This document shows positions 1-7,702 of a stretch of 14,009 nt of DNA, one piece after another (the first letter of the stretch is position 1; each line of letters opens with the position of its first letter). Made by a program: the position numbers and the translations under genes. Origin of the DNA: Cephalothrix simula (Eukaryota; Nemertea; Palaeonemertea; Archinemertea; Cephalotrichidae). The stretch is taken from assembly GCA_035591015.1 (NCBI GenBank), contig JAXIUW010085561.1, positions 1-14,009 on the forward strand. Reading direction: 5' to 3'. Under the pieces are notes generated by a model. The model was given only the letters and a program-made list of their open reading frames with translations. It ran no database searches and was not told where the DNA came from.

Positions 1-284
1 CGTTTAGTAGAAGCTTCAAGATTTGTACTATGTTTAGTCCATAATGCACCTACTCCCCGCTATTAGACACCGGTATACCCGTTAGATGTACATGTAGCAG
101 CTGCATGTAGTTAGAGTTTTTCCTCGTGGTAGTATTTTTAAATATTAATTCCCGATATTGTTGAAAAAAAAAAGAATTATTCAATTCTAGACGTTCGAAT
201 GGTTTGAATGCTTTGGAAGATTTAAATTTGAAATAGTTAATTTTTTCGGTAAAGGTGGCGTTGTTGCATTTGATTCTAGAAAGG

Positions 285-309
285 AGTTAACCCTATTTTT
301 AGGTTAACT
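285..309. repeat. Small perfect hairpin (8-bp arms)
   Basis: AGTTAACC (285-292) and GGTTAACT (302-309) are exact reverse complements around a 9-nt AT-rich loop. No function is evident; it may be a remnant of a foldback element. Confidence 0.6.
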
Positions 310-493
310 TTTTCAAAAAATATCTATAAAGAAAACGGCTAAGCGTATCGAAGCAATTTAAAGAGTTTTTAACTGAATAATAAGCGCAGAAAATAAAAAA
401 ATATGGCGCTAGGGGTCCTGGGGCAGCACCAGGGGCTGCTAAAAATTTGATTTTTTAAATTTCAAAATTTTGAAAAAAAATTACACAAAAATC

Positions 494-503
494 GGGGGGG
501 GGG
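494..503. repeat. Homopolymer run G10
   Basis: Ten consecutive G residues sit in otherwise AT-rich DNA between A-rich tracts. The run is slippage-prone, so its length may vary between alleles or sequencing reads. Confidence 0.85.
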
Positions 504-729
504 CGCAAAATATTGATTATTATCGGATTTTAGAAATTTGCGCCAAAGTGATCCTAAATTTGTATGTTTTCTGTATGCACTGGGGCTGCAGGGATATTTT
601 TCCGTATGGATTTTTGTCCTATTATTTGTAAACATATTACCATTCACTAGGGAGGACATTATTCATCCCTGGAGGTCACTAGGTTTCTTTCGTCGTCAAC
701 ATACAAATTATAACAGCTCGGAACGGTAT

Positions 730-748
730 ATGCCTGTCGGACAGGCAT
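730..748. repeat. Perfect 19-bp palindrome with 1-nt centre
   Basis: ATGCCTGTC (730-738), a central G (739) and GACAGGCAT (740-748) form an inverted repeat with 9-bp exact arms. It is isolated. It could be a protein-binding palindrome or a transposon trace; nothing in the sequence decides between these. Confidence 0.65.
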
Positions 749-819
749 CCTTTTCACACCAGTAAGCATGAACAAAAATATAAAACTACAGAAAATCAAA
801 AATAAACATAACCATTTCT

Positions 820-847
820 TATAAAAGGTAAAACGTTCAATTCAGTT
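820..847 (+). promoter_or_regulatory. Weak TATA/initiator core-promoter candidate
   Basis: TATAAAAGG begins at 820 and an initiator-like TCAGTT lies at 842-847, with its A at 844. The T-to-start spacing of about 24 nt is shorter than the usual 28-31 nt. The pair lies upstream, on the same strand, of the leader exon at 1206-1274. However, a transcript starting here would need a donor before the acceptor at 1205, and I find only mediocre ones. TATA-like words are expected by chance in AT-rich DNA, so this is a low-confidence candidate. Confidence 0.15.
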
Positions 848-1205
848 ATTGTACGGTAAAAAGATCTATGTTGTTATTTTCCGAGTTGCAAAGCAGCGAA
901 AACCACTGCAGCTAAGGACGTACCACGTGCGCCGTCGATTTTTGACAGATTTCTTAATCTGATCCTTATCACTTTAATAGTCATAATGACCATATTGGTT
1001 TATATTTCAATTATATACATATGTATTCGATTGGTAATCTACAGAACATTTTGCAAAATAGTACTTAGTTACTCATGCATTTTTTTTCTTAGATTTTTGC
1101 GATTTCCATGTCTGTGTGACATGTGTAGAGGCATTCAATTTGCACTTAGGCTACGCTTTTAGCTATCCTATGGTTGGAAATAATTAAGTATTTTGTTAAT
1201 TTCAG

Positions 1206-1274
1206 GAATGATGGAGTCATCATTTGATTTTGGATAAGATGGACGAAAACTGTAGAGATTCTCGTATGAAATTG
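1206..1274 (+). other. Putative 5'-leader exon with two uORFs
   Basis: The segment is bounded by a 3' splice site (TTAATTTCAG ending at 1205) and a good 5' splice site (TTG|GTAAGA, GT at 1275-1276). It contains an ATG at 1208 whose frame stops at 1235-1237 (MMESSFDFG). A second ATG at 1239 has A at -3 and G at +4; it reads MDENCRDSRMKL to the exon end. After splicing to 1437 that frame adds 11 codons and stops at 1470-1472, 10 nt before the main ATG. The frame that would join the giant ORF in phase is closed by a TGA at 1267-1269, so this exon cannot simply extend the main protein. It fits best as 5' UTR. A different, unseen upstream exon could still be spliced to 1437. Confidence 0.5.
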
Positions 1275-1436
1275 GTAAGAATTTCTCATTCTTGTTTGAT
1301 TAACCATCGATCATTCAACAACTAATTCCAAGGAAAAGAGGGATTGAGTTCTATATTAATAAATCTTATTATAAAAATACACTAGCAACAAGAATGTGCA
1401 ATAGTAATATGAAACAATTTTTATATTTTTTCACAG
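1275..1436 (+). other. Putative 162-bp intron (GTAAGA...TTTTTTCACAG)
   Basis: The donor GTAAGA at 1275 and the acceptor, a T-rich tract ending in CACAG at 1436, are both close to consensus. A second AG at 1439 makes a NAGNAG-like alternative acceptor. The intron separates the uORF-bearing leader from the giant exon and is AT-rich with no retained reading frame. Confidence 0.5.
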
Positions 1437-1482
1437 AAGGGAGTATTCGGTAGGTCTTTTCGTAAAGTATAAAAACCTTGAA

Positions 1483-4400
1483 ATGGAAAAGGGTCCAACT
1501 CCCAGTATTGATAAGGTTGCAATGATCCAAGACACTAGGACTGGAAAAAATGTTAACATAAAAAGGCAGCCAAGCATAAAGAATGAGGGTGCGAAAAAGA
1601 AACTCAAATTTGGAGACGCTGTAAAAAGAATTCCGTCCCTAAAAAGAGGGTCAAGACCAGTTTTGACCCCAAAAAATGAAAATGAGGTCAAAAAAGATTC
1701 AAAGGCTGTGTTTATGGGCTTAAAAACAAAAACCGGGCTGTTCTTTTCTCAAATATTGCCCTCAAATAATAGAAGTGCTAAAGAACGAAATCCTAGAAAG
1801 GTAAAATCTAATTCGGACTTAAATGAATCTTTGTATGAACAGTCAGATTATATTGAAAGGTGGGGTAATGGAAACAGAAGCGATAAAGAAACTCAGATGG
1901 TTGGCGTTGAGTCAACTTCTATTTCTAAACATACATGCATTACTTCTCAAACATCTTCTGAAAAATCTCAAGCAATTGATGTGTATGTAAATAGCTCAAG
2001 CTTTGAATCGGAATCTAAATGTTCGTATAGTATAAATAATGTTTCTAGTGCAGGGTCGGATACTGGTGGTAATGAGAATCTACCTACAGTGGTGCCGAAT
2101 TATAATGGATGTATTAAGAACATAATTACTCTTATTGACGATATGCAAATAGCAAATAACAGTAATTTTGAAAATTGCGATACATACACGGAAAAGAGGA
2201 TAATTAATTCATCGACTTTTGAAGTATCTTCCCAATTTGAGTCTAGTGACAATTTTGAGCTTTTGGATATGAAAAAGGATGCATGCCCTCTAGGAGTACA
2301 TGAAGTATGTTTGCAACACAGTAATGATTGTAAAAATATAATGGATTGTAGTAGTAAAAGTACTCAATTATTAGGTCAGGATAATTTTCATAATAGCCCG
2401 TCTGATGAATACGATACTAATACGTTTCATGCAGGAAGTGGACTACTGCCAAATATAGAAGCCACGTGTAACATTGTTTCGGAAAATGCTGATATCATCA
2501 AAATACAGGAGCTAAAAAGTGACACAAATAATTCTTGTATACAGGATTGTAATTGTGCGATAAACGACAACAATATGCCCGGAATACTCATGCTAAAAGC
2601 TTGCGCGTTTCGTAAATTAGTCGATATACCAGAGGAAACCCATATTGTCCATGATAATACTAATTATAATCGAATATTAGATAAATGTGGATTAAATAAT
2701 GGATTTAAAGGTAAGCAATTACGATCGATGAGTGACGTCAGTTATGAACAGGACACTTCTCTGAATGCTTCTCTGTTATCGAATGATGAAAATAATATTG
2801 TGAAAAGGTCAGATGGTTCCGAAAAAACCCTTGATGGATCAGAGCATTTTTTAAAAACGAATGCAAAGATAAGCCGAGCCTTGCACTGGAACGTTTTGGA
2901 AGCTTATGATAATCATATAGAACACGATACCCCAAGGGTGTCCTTACTGGATAGATCGCTGGAGCGAGAAACATTCTATTCAAATCAATGTGACGAATTG
3001 AAAAGCATGTTAGTTGATAGCTGTCACACTCTGTGTTCAGACCAAGATAGTGACAATGGATCATATACGCATCGAACAAATAATTTCAAAAGAATATCAG
3101 AAAATGTTCTGGATCATAGAACAACCGTCGAATTGAATGGGATTAACAATTATAGCTGTGATTTAAACGAGGATAGATCAGAGGACAGAACGGATTGTCA
3201 TAACGTTAAAATTGATAATCCGCCCGTTTTGGGTCTGGATAAACTGAATTTTAACTATAAGAACAATGATGGAGACACTATGGGAATCCATAGTGTCGAT
3301 CATGAAATAGTTGTTGATAAGGATTTAACCCAGAAAGAACAGCCTGGGAAAATAACACCTCCTTCTAGTAGTGGTGATGATACTGATTCGGGAATAGGTA
3401 TGAGTAATTCTGTCGTTGGGATACAGTCGGATATAAAAACGGATATTAACTGTAACGCTTCCACTATCAGTGGAAAAGATAACAACAATACATCCCAAGG
3501 AAGTGTAAGTAATAACGTTAAAGTTAGAAGGGGTTCGGGAGATTTTGATACTGATCAACATTACTTTTCACGTGATCAAAAGAATAGAATAAGCTTGCCA
3601 TCATCGCTTAAAGACAAGCTATTTCGCCTGGGACATAAGGCACATGATAAATCAAAAAGTCACAGCACTCCCGTACTGACAAATGAGGTACATGAATCTC
3701 TAGTAAATGGCGATTATACAAGTTCGAGTTCTCCTGAACTTTCAACCCTGAAGGCAAAAGAGAACGATATAGAAAATCATATAGAAGCAGCTTCTAATTC
3801 GACGTCAGACCCTAAGTCTGGAAATAAAACAAAACCCAGTTCTGCTTCAACCAGCTCTTCTTTAAGACGCTCAGTTTCTCTTAAAACAGATCAGAAAACT
3901 AAACAAAAACGTAATTCATCTGAAGAAGGAGCAACTGGTATTACACGCAAATCAAGCTTTGATAATTCTGCTCAGGTTAGTGAGAGTGGAAGAAAAATTA
4001 GTGTATTTGAAGCAAATCACCCTGCTGTGACTGCTGATAAAAATAACAAAGTAACAAATGCTGTTAAAGTGATTCGAAATGCAATTACCCCAAAAGCTAC
4101 TAGAACCTCAAAAGAAAAAGAAGCAAAAACCCAAGATCCAGTTGTCTCAAAATCAACAAGAGGCAATGACACGAAAATGCCTGGGTCTAGTAGAAATTCA
4201 GTTAAATCTCCGACTCCAACTGATAAGCCTAGGACATCCAGAGAAAGATTGTTGTCGCCAATTCGATCTTCGTTAGCCAGAAAACAATCTCCGTCTCCTG
4301 TTCCTTCTTCTACTACTCCAAGAATAACAACTTCTGGAAGAAAGGTGTCGTCAGATTCAGCAAAGAAGAGTGAAGATAAATCTGTGCCAAAACGTGAAAC

Positions 4401-7320
4401 TAGAAAGTCACCAACTCCTGAGGTTTCTAAATCGCGAAAGCAGGAATCAGATAAAAAAGAGGCTGGCGGTGAAAAGTCTACGAAAATGTCTGAAAATAAC
4501 AAGAATACGAATGATGCAGATAATTCATCTAAAGATATTACAGAAAGGAAGGCTGATTCACTTCCTTCAAAAGAAGAAGAAAACAGATCGGCAAAAACCA
4601 AAGAAAGTGTAAAAGAGACTAGTCCAGTTATTAAGGGTCACAAAAGAACAGATTCACTTGACCTTCCAATGAAATCTAGTAGACCTAAAAAGGTACCTGT
4701 GCGTATGTTACACAATATGAGTCCAAGGACAGTTTCCGATTCAAAGACAAAGAAAACCACTTCCAGTAGTAGTGAAAGTTCTGGAACCTCTGGTTCAAGT
4801 AGTGACACTAACGATACAGTCATTACTAAGGATAATAGTGAAAAAATCTCTGCTGCAATTGTGCATGGTTCGCCTCCTGTTCGTCCAAAAGAAGAGGATT
4901 ATCGTCGCCGTGCTTCTGAACCAATCTATTTTAATTACGAACAATATTGCTATCCACCTCGAAAAATATCCGAGGATATCATTCCGACACCAATTATTAG
5001 GCAGCCTGGGTCACCGTGTCCAAAAAAGTCTGTACGCTTCGGGAAGGATAGTGAACTGCAACCTGACAAAGTTTTAAATTATTTGCCTGGTGAGTTTTCT
5101 CCACCTATGGCAAATACTGTCAAATCTGATTTGGAGTCAGCGGAACCTGACAAGGAGCCCTTAAAAGTAAATGAACCAGCACCTGCTGAAGTTAATGAAC
5201 CGTTGGCTATGCTGGATGCTGACAAAACATCAGATAATATGAAAACCCAATCTAGTCCTGGAATTAGTGTTACTGATAACAACGCAAACCGTGTTGTAAT
5301 TATTGACAAAGGAAAAGAATTGAAGAAACAGAAAGAAGAAAAGAAACTTTTGACATTTCGTGATATTGCAATGCAAAATAGTTCTGAATCAGACAGTGAG
5401 TCAAGTCGATCACCAAAAGAACAATCTGTTAAGTCTTTTAATCTCATGAGAGATTACAGTATCAAGCAGTTGACCAATCCATCTGTTAGGCATTCCTGGG
5501 AACAAGGAAGCTTGGAAAGTTTGCAAAGTGATTCATCTTCATCGATTCCAAGTTTCCGGCGGGGATCAAATGAGTTATATCTTGGAAATAATTTTAATGG
5601 ACTTTTTTCTCCTACTAGAGGACTGTCACCACAAAGTGATACTCCTTTGCAAAGGTTGCCCCAAAATGATCCTTTTGCTGGCGTTAGAAGAAGGCCTATT
5701 GTTGGGAGGTCTAACGCTAACACTAGAGCTAATAGAAATTGGTTTAGCGATGATGTCACACAATCATTGGACAGTATATTTCAAAATAACACTGCTGATT
5801 CCTCAGGGAAAGGTGATGTTTCTCTAACACCGGACTCTTTTAATGCTGGTGCAGGGGCCACTTCTACTCCTATGAAAAACAAAAGTATTTCACATCCGCA
5901 AAACTTAGTTATATCTCATGTTAGACAGGGTAGTAATGAAAGTGACAAATCATATGGTACACCTCCATGCTCTCCTTTAAGGAAAAAGGTGTCTGTTTCA
6001 AGTAGTAGCTCTGACAAAGGTGCCATTCCGAAAGTTCCGAAACATCAACAAAATTTAATGCCGGATTCTAATCAGACACCAGAAACTCCAGTACGTAAGG
6101 TGAGTACTGGTTCTCAGTGCTCTGACATGTCATATGATCGTTTGGATAGGCTACTTGCTAATGTAAAGCGTCGTCCAAAACCAGTGGTAAAGCAGCGACC
6201 TAGCTCGATGAGCATTATTGAAGAAAATGGTGGCATAAAAATTCAAAGTGTTATATACGGTGCTTGGAATAATCCACATAACTTGGTTGAAAAGACAAGA
6301 ACTAAAAAACCTTCAACTGGAAAAGCTTCTGGTGTTGCTCCTTGTGATAAACCCTTTATAGTCGCTCCACCTCCTCTTCCAGTTAGACGTTTACGTTCAC
6401 CACCACCACCAACACCCAGTGATGCTACTGAAAATAATCATTCCGTCGCATCAGGGGACAGTATTACGCATAATGAAACGGTGCCTCGGTATGTTGAAAA
6501 AACTATTGTAGATTATGATGACGCTCAAAGTGATAAGGGATCTGTTATTAGCTTTAGTCATTCAGGATTTAAACGAAATACCTCTGGAGATATTGAACTA
6601 GAAAGTACATTAAATAGACCATCTCGGAAAAGAAAGGATAAATCAAAAACTAAATCGAATGAAAATATAGAAGTTAATTCTGCTGAAATGGGTGTACAAG
6701 TTCAAGAATGTACGGACAATATACCCACCGGCCTATCCCAGGACACACTTGATTTGATCACAAGTGAGGTCATTCACTCATCCGATAATATTAATAGTCT
6801 CCAGATGAGTGAAAAAGTCGATTTGGTGTTTGAACTTGACTCTTTAGAACAACATAGTGAAAACATGCTTAATACCCCTGGTGAACATTCCGAATCTTTA
6901 ATTGTTGATAGTATTCAACAAAATGAAACAATGCAAATAATTGATAATGTAAATAATGTTGATGGTAAATGTCCTTGTGAAAATAACTTAACATCAGAGT
7001 GTAAAAACTGTAACCTTTTAAAAAACAATGATTCCGTAAAAATAGATAATCCTTTAACAAGTGCTTCTAATTTAGCACGAGCGCCTTCACTAGAAGATGA
7101 AAAATTTGATGACTCTCTAGTAAGCTATGACAACACTAATCTTAGTGAGCTCCAAGTATCAACATCAGTGGTTGCTGTTGAATACCCTAAATTGAAAAGG
7201 TCAACAGCATTATCATCGCTTAATGCTAATGATGAAGACTCAGTGACATCATCTGGTGAAACAGAAAATAATGTGGATTTAAATGTTAATACAATGGAAG
7301 ATAAGGTAAATAACTTTTAA
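1483..7320 (+). CDS. Giant-exon coding region, Ser-rich disordered protein of unknown family
   Basis: I do not recognise this protein. The frame is open for 1945 codons without an intron, far beyond chance in AT-rich DNA. The ATG at 1483 has G at -3 and +4. The frame also stays open for 15 codons upstream to the acceptor at 1436, so a different upstream exon could extend the N-terminus. By eye: a basic N-terminus (residues 1-110); an acidic, Asn/Ser-rich stretch (about 110-620); a DSGIGMS phosphodegron-like motif (635-641); a basic Ser/Thr-Pro region (about 780-1080) with KSPTP repeats; a poly-Ser patch (about 1092-1111); RRRASEP (1141-1147); KSVRF (1182-1186), an RVxF-type phosphatase-1 docking match; PPPLPVRR (1629-1636), a class II SH3 ligand match; and a CxC-x7-CxxC cluster (1830-1843). 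I see no membrane segment, signal peptide or catalytic domain. The composition suggests a cytoskeletal or signalling scaffold; that is inference. A donor at 7306 may remove the last five codons and continue the protein downstream. Confidence 0.85.
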   Translation: MEKGPTPSIDKVAMIQDTRTGKNVNIKRQPSIKNEGAKKKLKFGDAVKRIPSLKRGSRPVLTPKNENEVKKDSKAVFMGLKTKTGLFFSQILPSNNRSAKERNPRKVKSNSDLNESLYEQSDYIERWGNGNRSDKETQMVGVESTSISKHTCITSQTSSEKSQAIDVYVNSSSFESESKCSYSINNVSSAGSDTGGNENLPTVVPNYNGCIKNIITLIDDMQIANNSNFENCDTYTEKRIINSSTFEVSSQFESSDNFELLDMKKDACPLGVHEVCLQHSNDCKNIMDCSSKSTQLLGQDNFHNSPSDEYDTNTFHAGSGLLPNIEATCNIVSENADIIKIQELKSDTNNSCIQDCNCAINDNNMPGILMLKACAFRKLVDIPEETHIVHDNTNYNRILDKCGLNNGFKGKQLRSMSDVSYEQDTSLNASLLSNDENNIVKRSDGSEKTLDGSEHFLKTNAKISRALHWNVLEAYDNHIEHDTPRVSLLDRSLERETFYSNQCDELKSMLVDSCHTLCSDQDSDNGSYTHRTNNFKRISENVLDHRTTVELNGINNYSCDLNEDRSEDRTDCHNVKIDNPPVLGLDKLNFNYKNNDGDTMGIHSVDHEIVVDKDLTQKEQPGKITPPSSSGDDTDSGIGMSNSVVGIQSDIKTDINCNASTISGKDNNNTSQGSVSNNVKVRRGSGDFDTDQHYFSRDQKNRISLPSSLKDKLFRLGHKAHDKSKSHSTPVLTNEVHESLVNGDYTSSSSPELSTLKAKENDIENHIEAASNSTSDPKSGNKTKPSSASTSSSLRRSVSLKTDQKTKQKRNSSEEGATGITRKSSFDNSAQVSESGRKISVFEANHPAVTADKNNKVTNAVKVIRNAITPKATRTSKEKEAKTQDPVVSKSTRGNDTKMPGSSRNSVKSPTPTDKPRTSRERLLSPIRSSLARKQSPSPVPSSTTPRITTSGRKVSSDSAKKSEDKSVPKRETRKSPTPEVSKSRKQESDKKEAGGEKSTKMSENNKNTNDADNSSKDITERKADSLPSKEEENRSAKTKESVKETSPVIKGHKRTDSLDLPMKSSRPKKVPVRMLHNMSPRTVSDSKTKKTTSSSSESSGTSGSSSDTNDTVITKDNSEKISAAIVHGSPPVRPKEEDYRRRASEPIYFNYEQYCYPPRKISEDIIPTPIIRQPGSPCPKKSVRFGKDSELQPDKVLNYLPGEFSPPMANTVKSDLESAEPDKEPLKVNEPAPAEVNEPLAMLDADKTSDNMKTQSSPGISVTDNNANRVVIIDKGKELKKQKEEKKLLTFRDIAMQNSSESDSESSRSPKEQSVKSFNLMRDYSIKQLTNPSVRHSWEQGSLESLQSDSSSSIPSFRRGSNELYLGNNFNGLFSPTRGLSPQSDTPLQRLPQNDPFAGVRRRPIVGRSNANTRANRNWFSDDVTQSLDSIFQNNTADSSGKGDVSLTPDSFNAGAGATSTPMKNKSISHPQNLVISHVRQGSNESDKSYGTPPCSPLRKKVSVSSSSSDKGAIPKVPKHQQNLMPDSNQTPETPVRKVSTGSQCSDMSYDRLDRLLANVKRRPKPVVKQRPSSMSIIEENGGIKIQSVIYGAWNNPHNLVEKTRTKKPSTGKASGVAPCDKPFIVAPPPLPVRRLRSPPPPTPSDATENNHSVASGDSITHNETVPRYVEKTIVDYDDAQSDKGSVISFSHSGFKRNTSGDIELESTLNRPSRKRKDKSKTKSNENIEVNSAEMGVQVQECTDNIPTGLSQDTLDLITSEVIHSSDNINSLQMSEKVDLVFELDSLEQHSENMLNTPGEHSESLIVDSIQQNETMQIIDNVNNVDGKCPCENNLTSECKNCNLLKNNDSVKIDNPLTSASNLARAPSLEDEKFDDSLVSYDNTNLSELQVSTSVVAVEYPKLKRSTALSSLNANDEDSVTSSGETENNVDLNVNTMEDKVNNF
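7303..7311 (+). other. 5' splice site near the ORF end (AAG|GTAAAT)
   Basis: AAG|GTAAAT matches the metazoan donor consensus well. It cuts exactly after Lys1941, in phase 0, five codons before the TAA at 7318-7320. If used, the giant exon spans 1437-7305, the tail VNNF is intronic, and the protein continues in exons further downstream. If not used, the protein ends with VNNF and 7321 onward is 3' UTR. A stop so soon after a good donor is the usual look of an exon running into its intron. Confidence 0.5.
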
Positions 7321-7523
7321 GTTTAATGCTGCTTTTTTATTTAAAACTGATTTAAAATTAATTCTTTGCTTGCACTTCTTTCTGTAACCATCTGTTTATT
7401 CTTTGTTTTTTGTTCTTTACTGTCCTATTTCTTTTGTTCTATATTTTCAAATGATTTGATTGCATATCTATGTATTATTATGTTTGTAAGGCACCTTTGT
7501 TATAAGCCAATTTATCATTTCAG

Positions 7524-7538
7524 CCACTTTATTTACAT
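7524..7538 (+). other. Candidate 15-nt microexon
   Basis: A 3' splice site (TTTATCATTTCAG ending at 7523) is followed after 15 nt by a strong donor, CAT|GTAAGT (GT at 7539). The insert CCACTTTATTTACAT would encode PLYLH and join in phase 0 to the donor at 7306, leaving a 218-nt intron between. Against it, the donor overlaps one of the TACATGTA words that recur in this window, and short AG...GT pairs arise by chance. Confidence 0.15.
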
Positions 7539-7696
7539 GTAAGTCCAAACCGAAATCAGTGTCATCAGTAGAATGGGCCACCTTTTAATAATTTTGAAAT
7601 TCTCAAACTAGCCTATTTGTCATTTGACTTTAGCTGAGCTTGGTTGAACTCTTTTGTTTTGTACACTAAATTTTTATTTTGGAATTAAGAAATGAG

Positions 7697-7702
7697 AATA
7701 AA
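7697..7702 (+). terminator. Poly(A) signal AATAAA candidate
   Basis: A canonical AATAAA lies 377 nt after the TAA of the long frame and is followed by GT/T-rich sequence within 30 nt (TTGTTGACAC). It could end a transcript that ignores the donor at 7306, giving a protein ending in VNNF. AATAAA is common by chance in DNA this AT-rich. Confidence 0.25.

Larger units (their letters stand above)
1..1205. other. Non-coding upstream or intronic DNA
   Basis: No coding frame is supported here. The only ATG-initiated frames of 60 codons or more (about 462-765, overlapping on both strands) are low-complexity and resemble no protein I know. The stretch is AT-rich and holds a G10 run, small inverted repeats, an E-box CACGTG at 924-929 inside a short GC-richer patch (about 900-945), and a weak TATA/initiator pair. 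It ends in a plausible 3' splice site, TTAATTTCAG, with the AG at 1204-1205. At least its right part may therefore be an intron of the gene whose giant exon begins at 1437. Confidence 0.5.

Noticed and set aside
462-765. Overlapping short frames on both strands near the G10 run
   Set aside because: Low-complexity translations, no homologous motif, no splice sites or poly(A) arrangement.
1239-1274. ATG at 1239 as the true start of the giant protein
   Set aside because: Splicing 1274 to 1437 places it in a different frame, with a stop at 1470-1472. Only a poor acceptor near 1467 would bring it into frame.
4017-4601. 194-codon open frame on the minus strand inside the giant exon
   Set aside because: It is a shadow of the Ser-rich plus-strand coding sequence (TCN codons read as GA-rich codons in reverse). 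The plus frame is ten times longer, and this one has no splice or motif support.
5079-5759. Minus-strand frames of 122 and 101 codons
   Set aside because: Same explanation: antisense to a long biased coding frame. No independent evidence.
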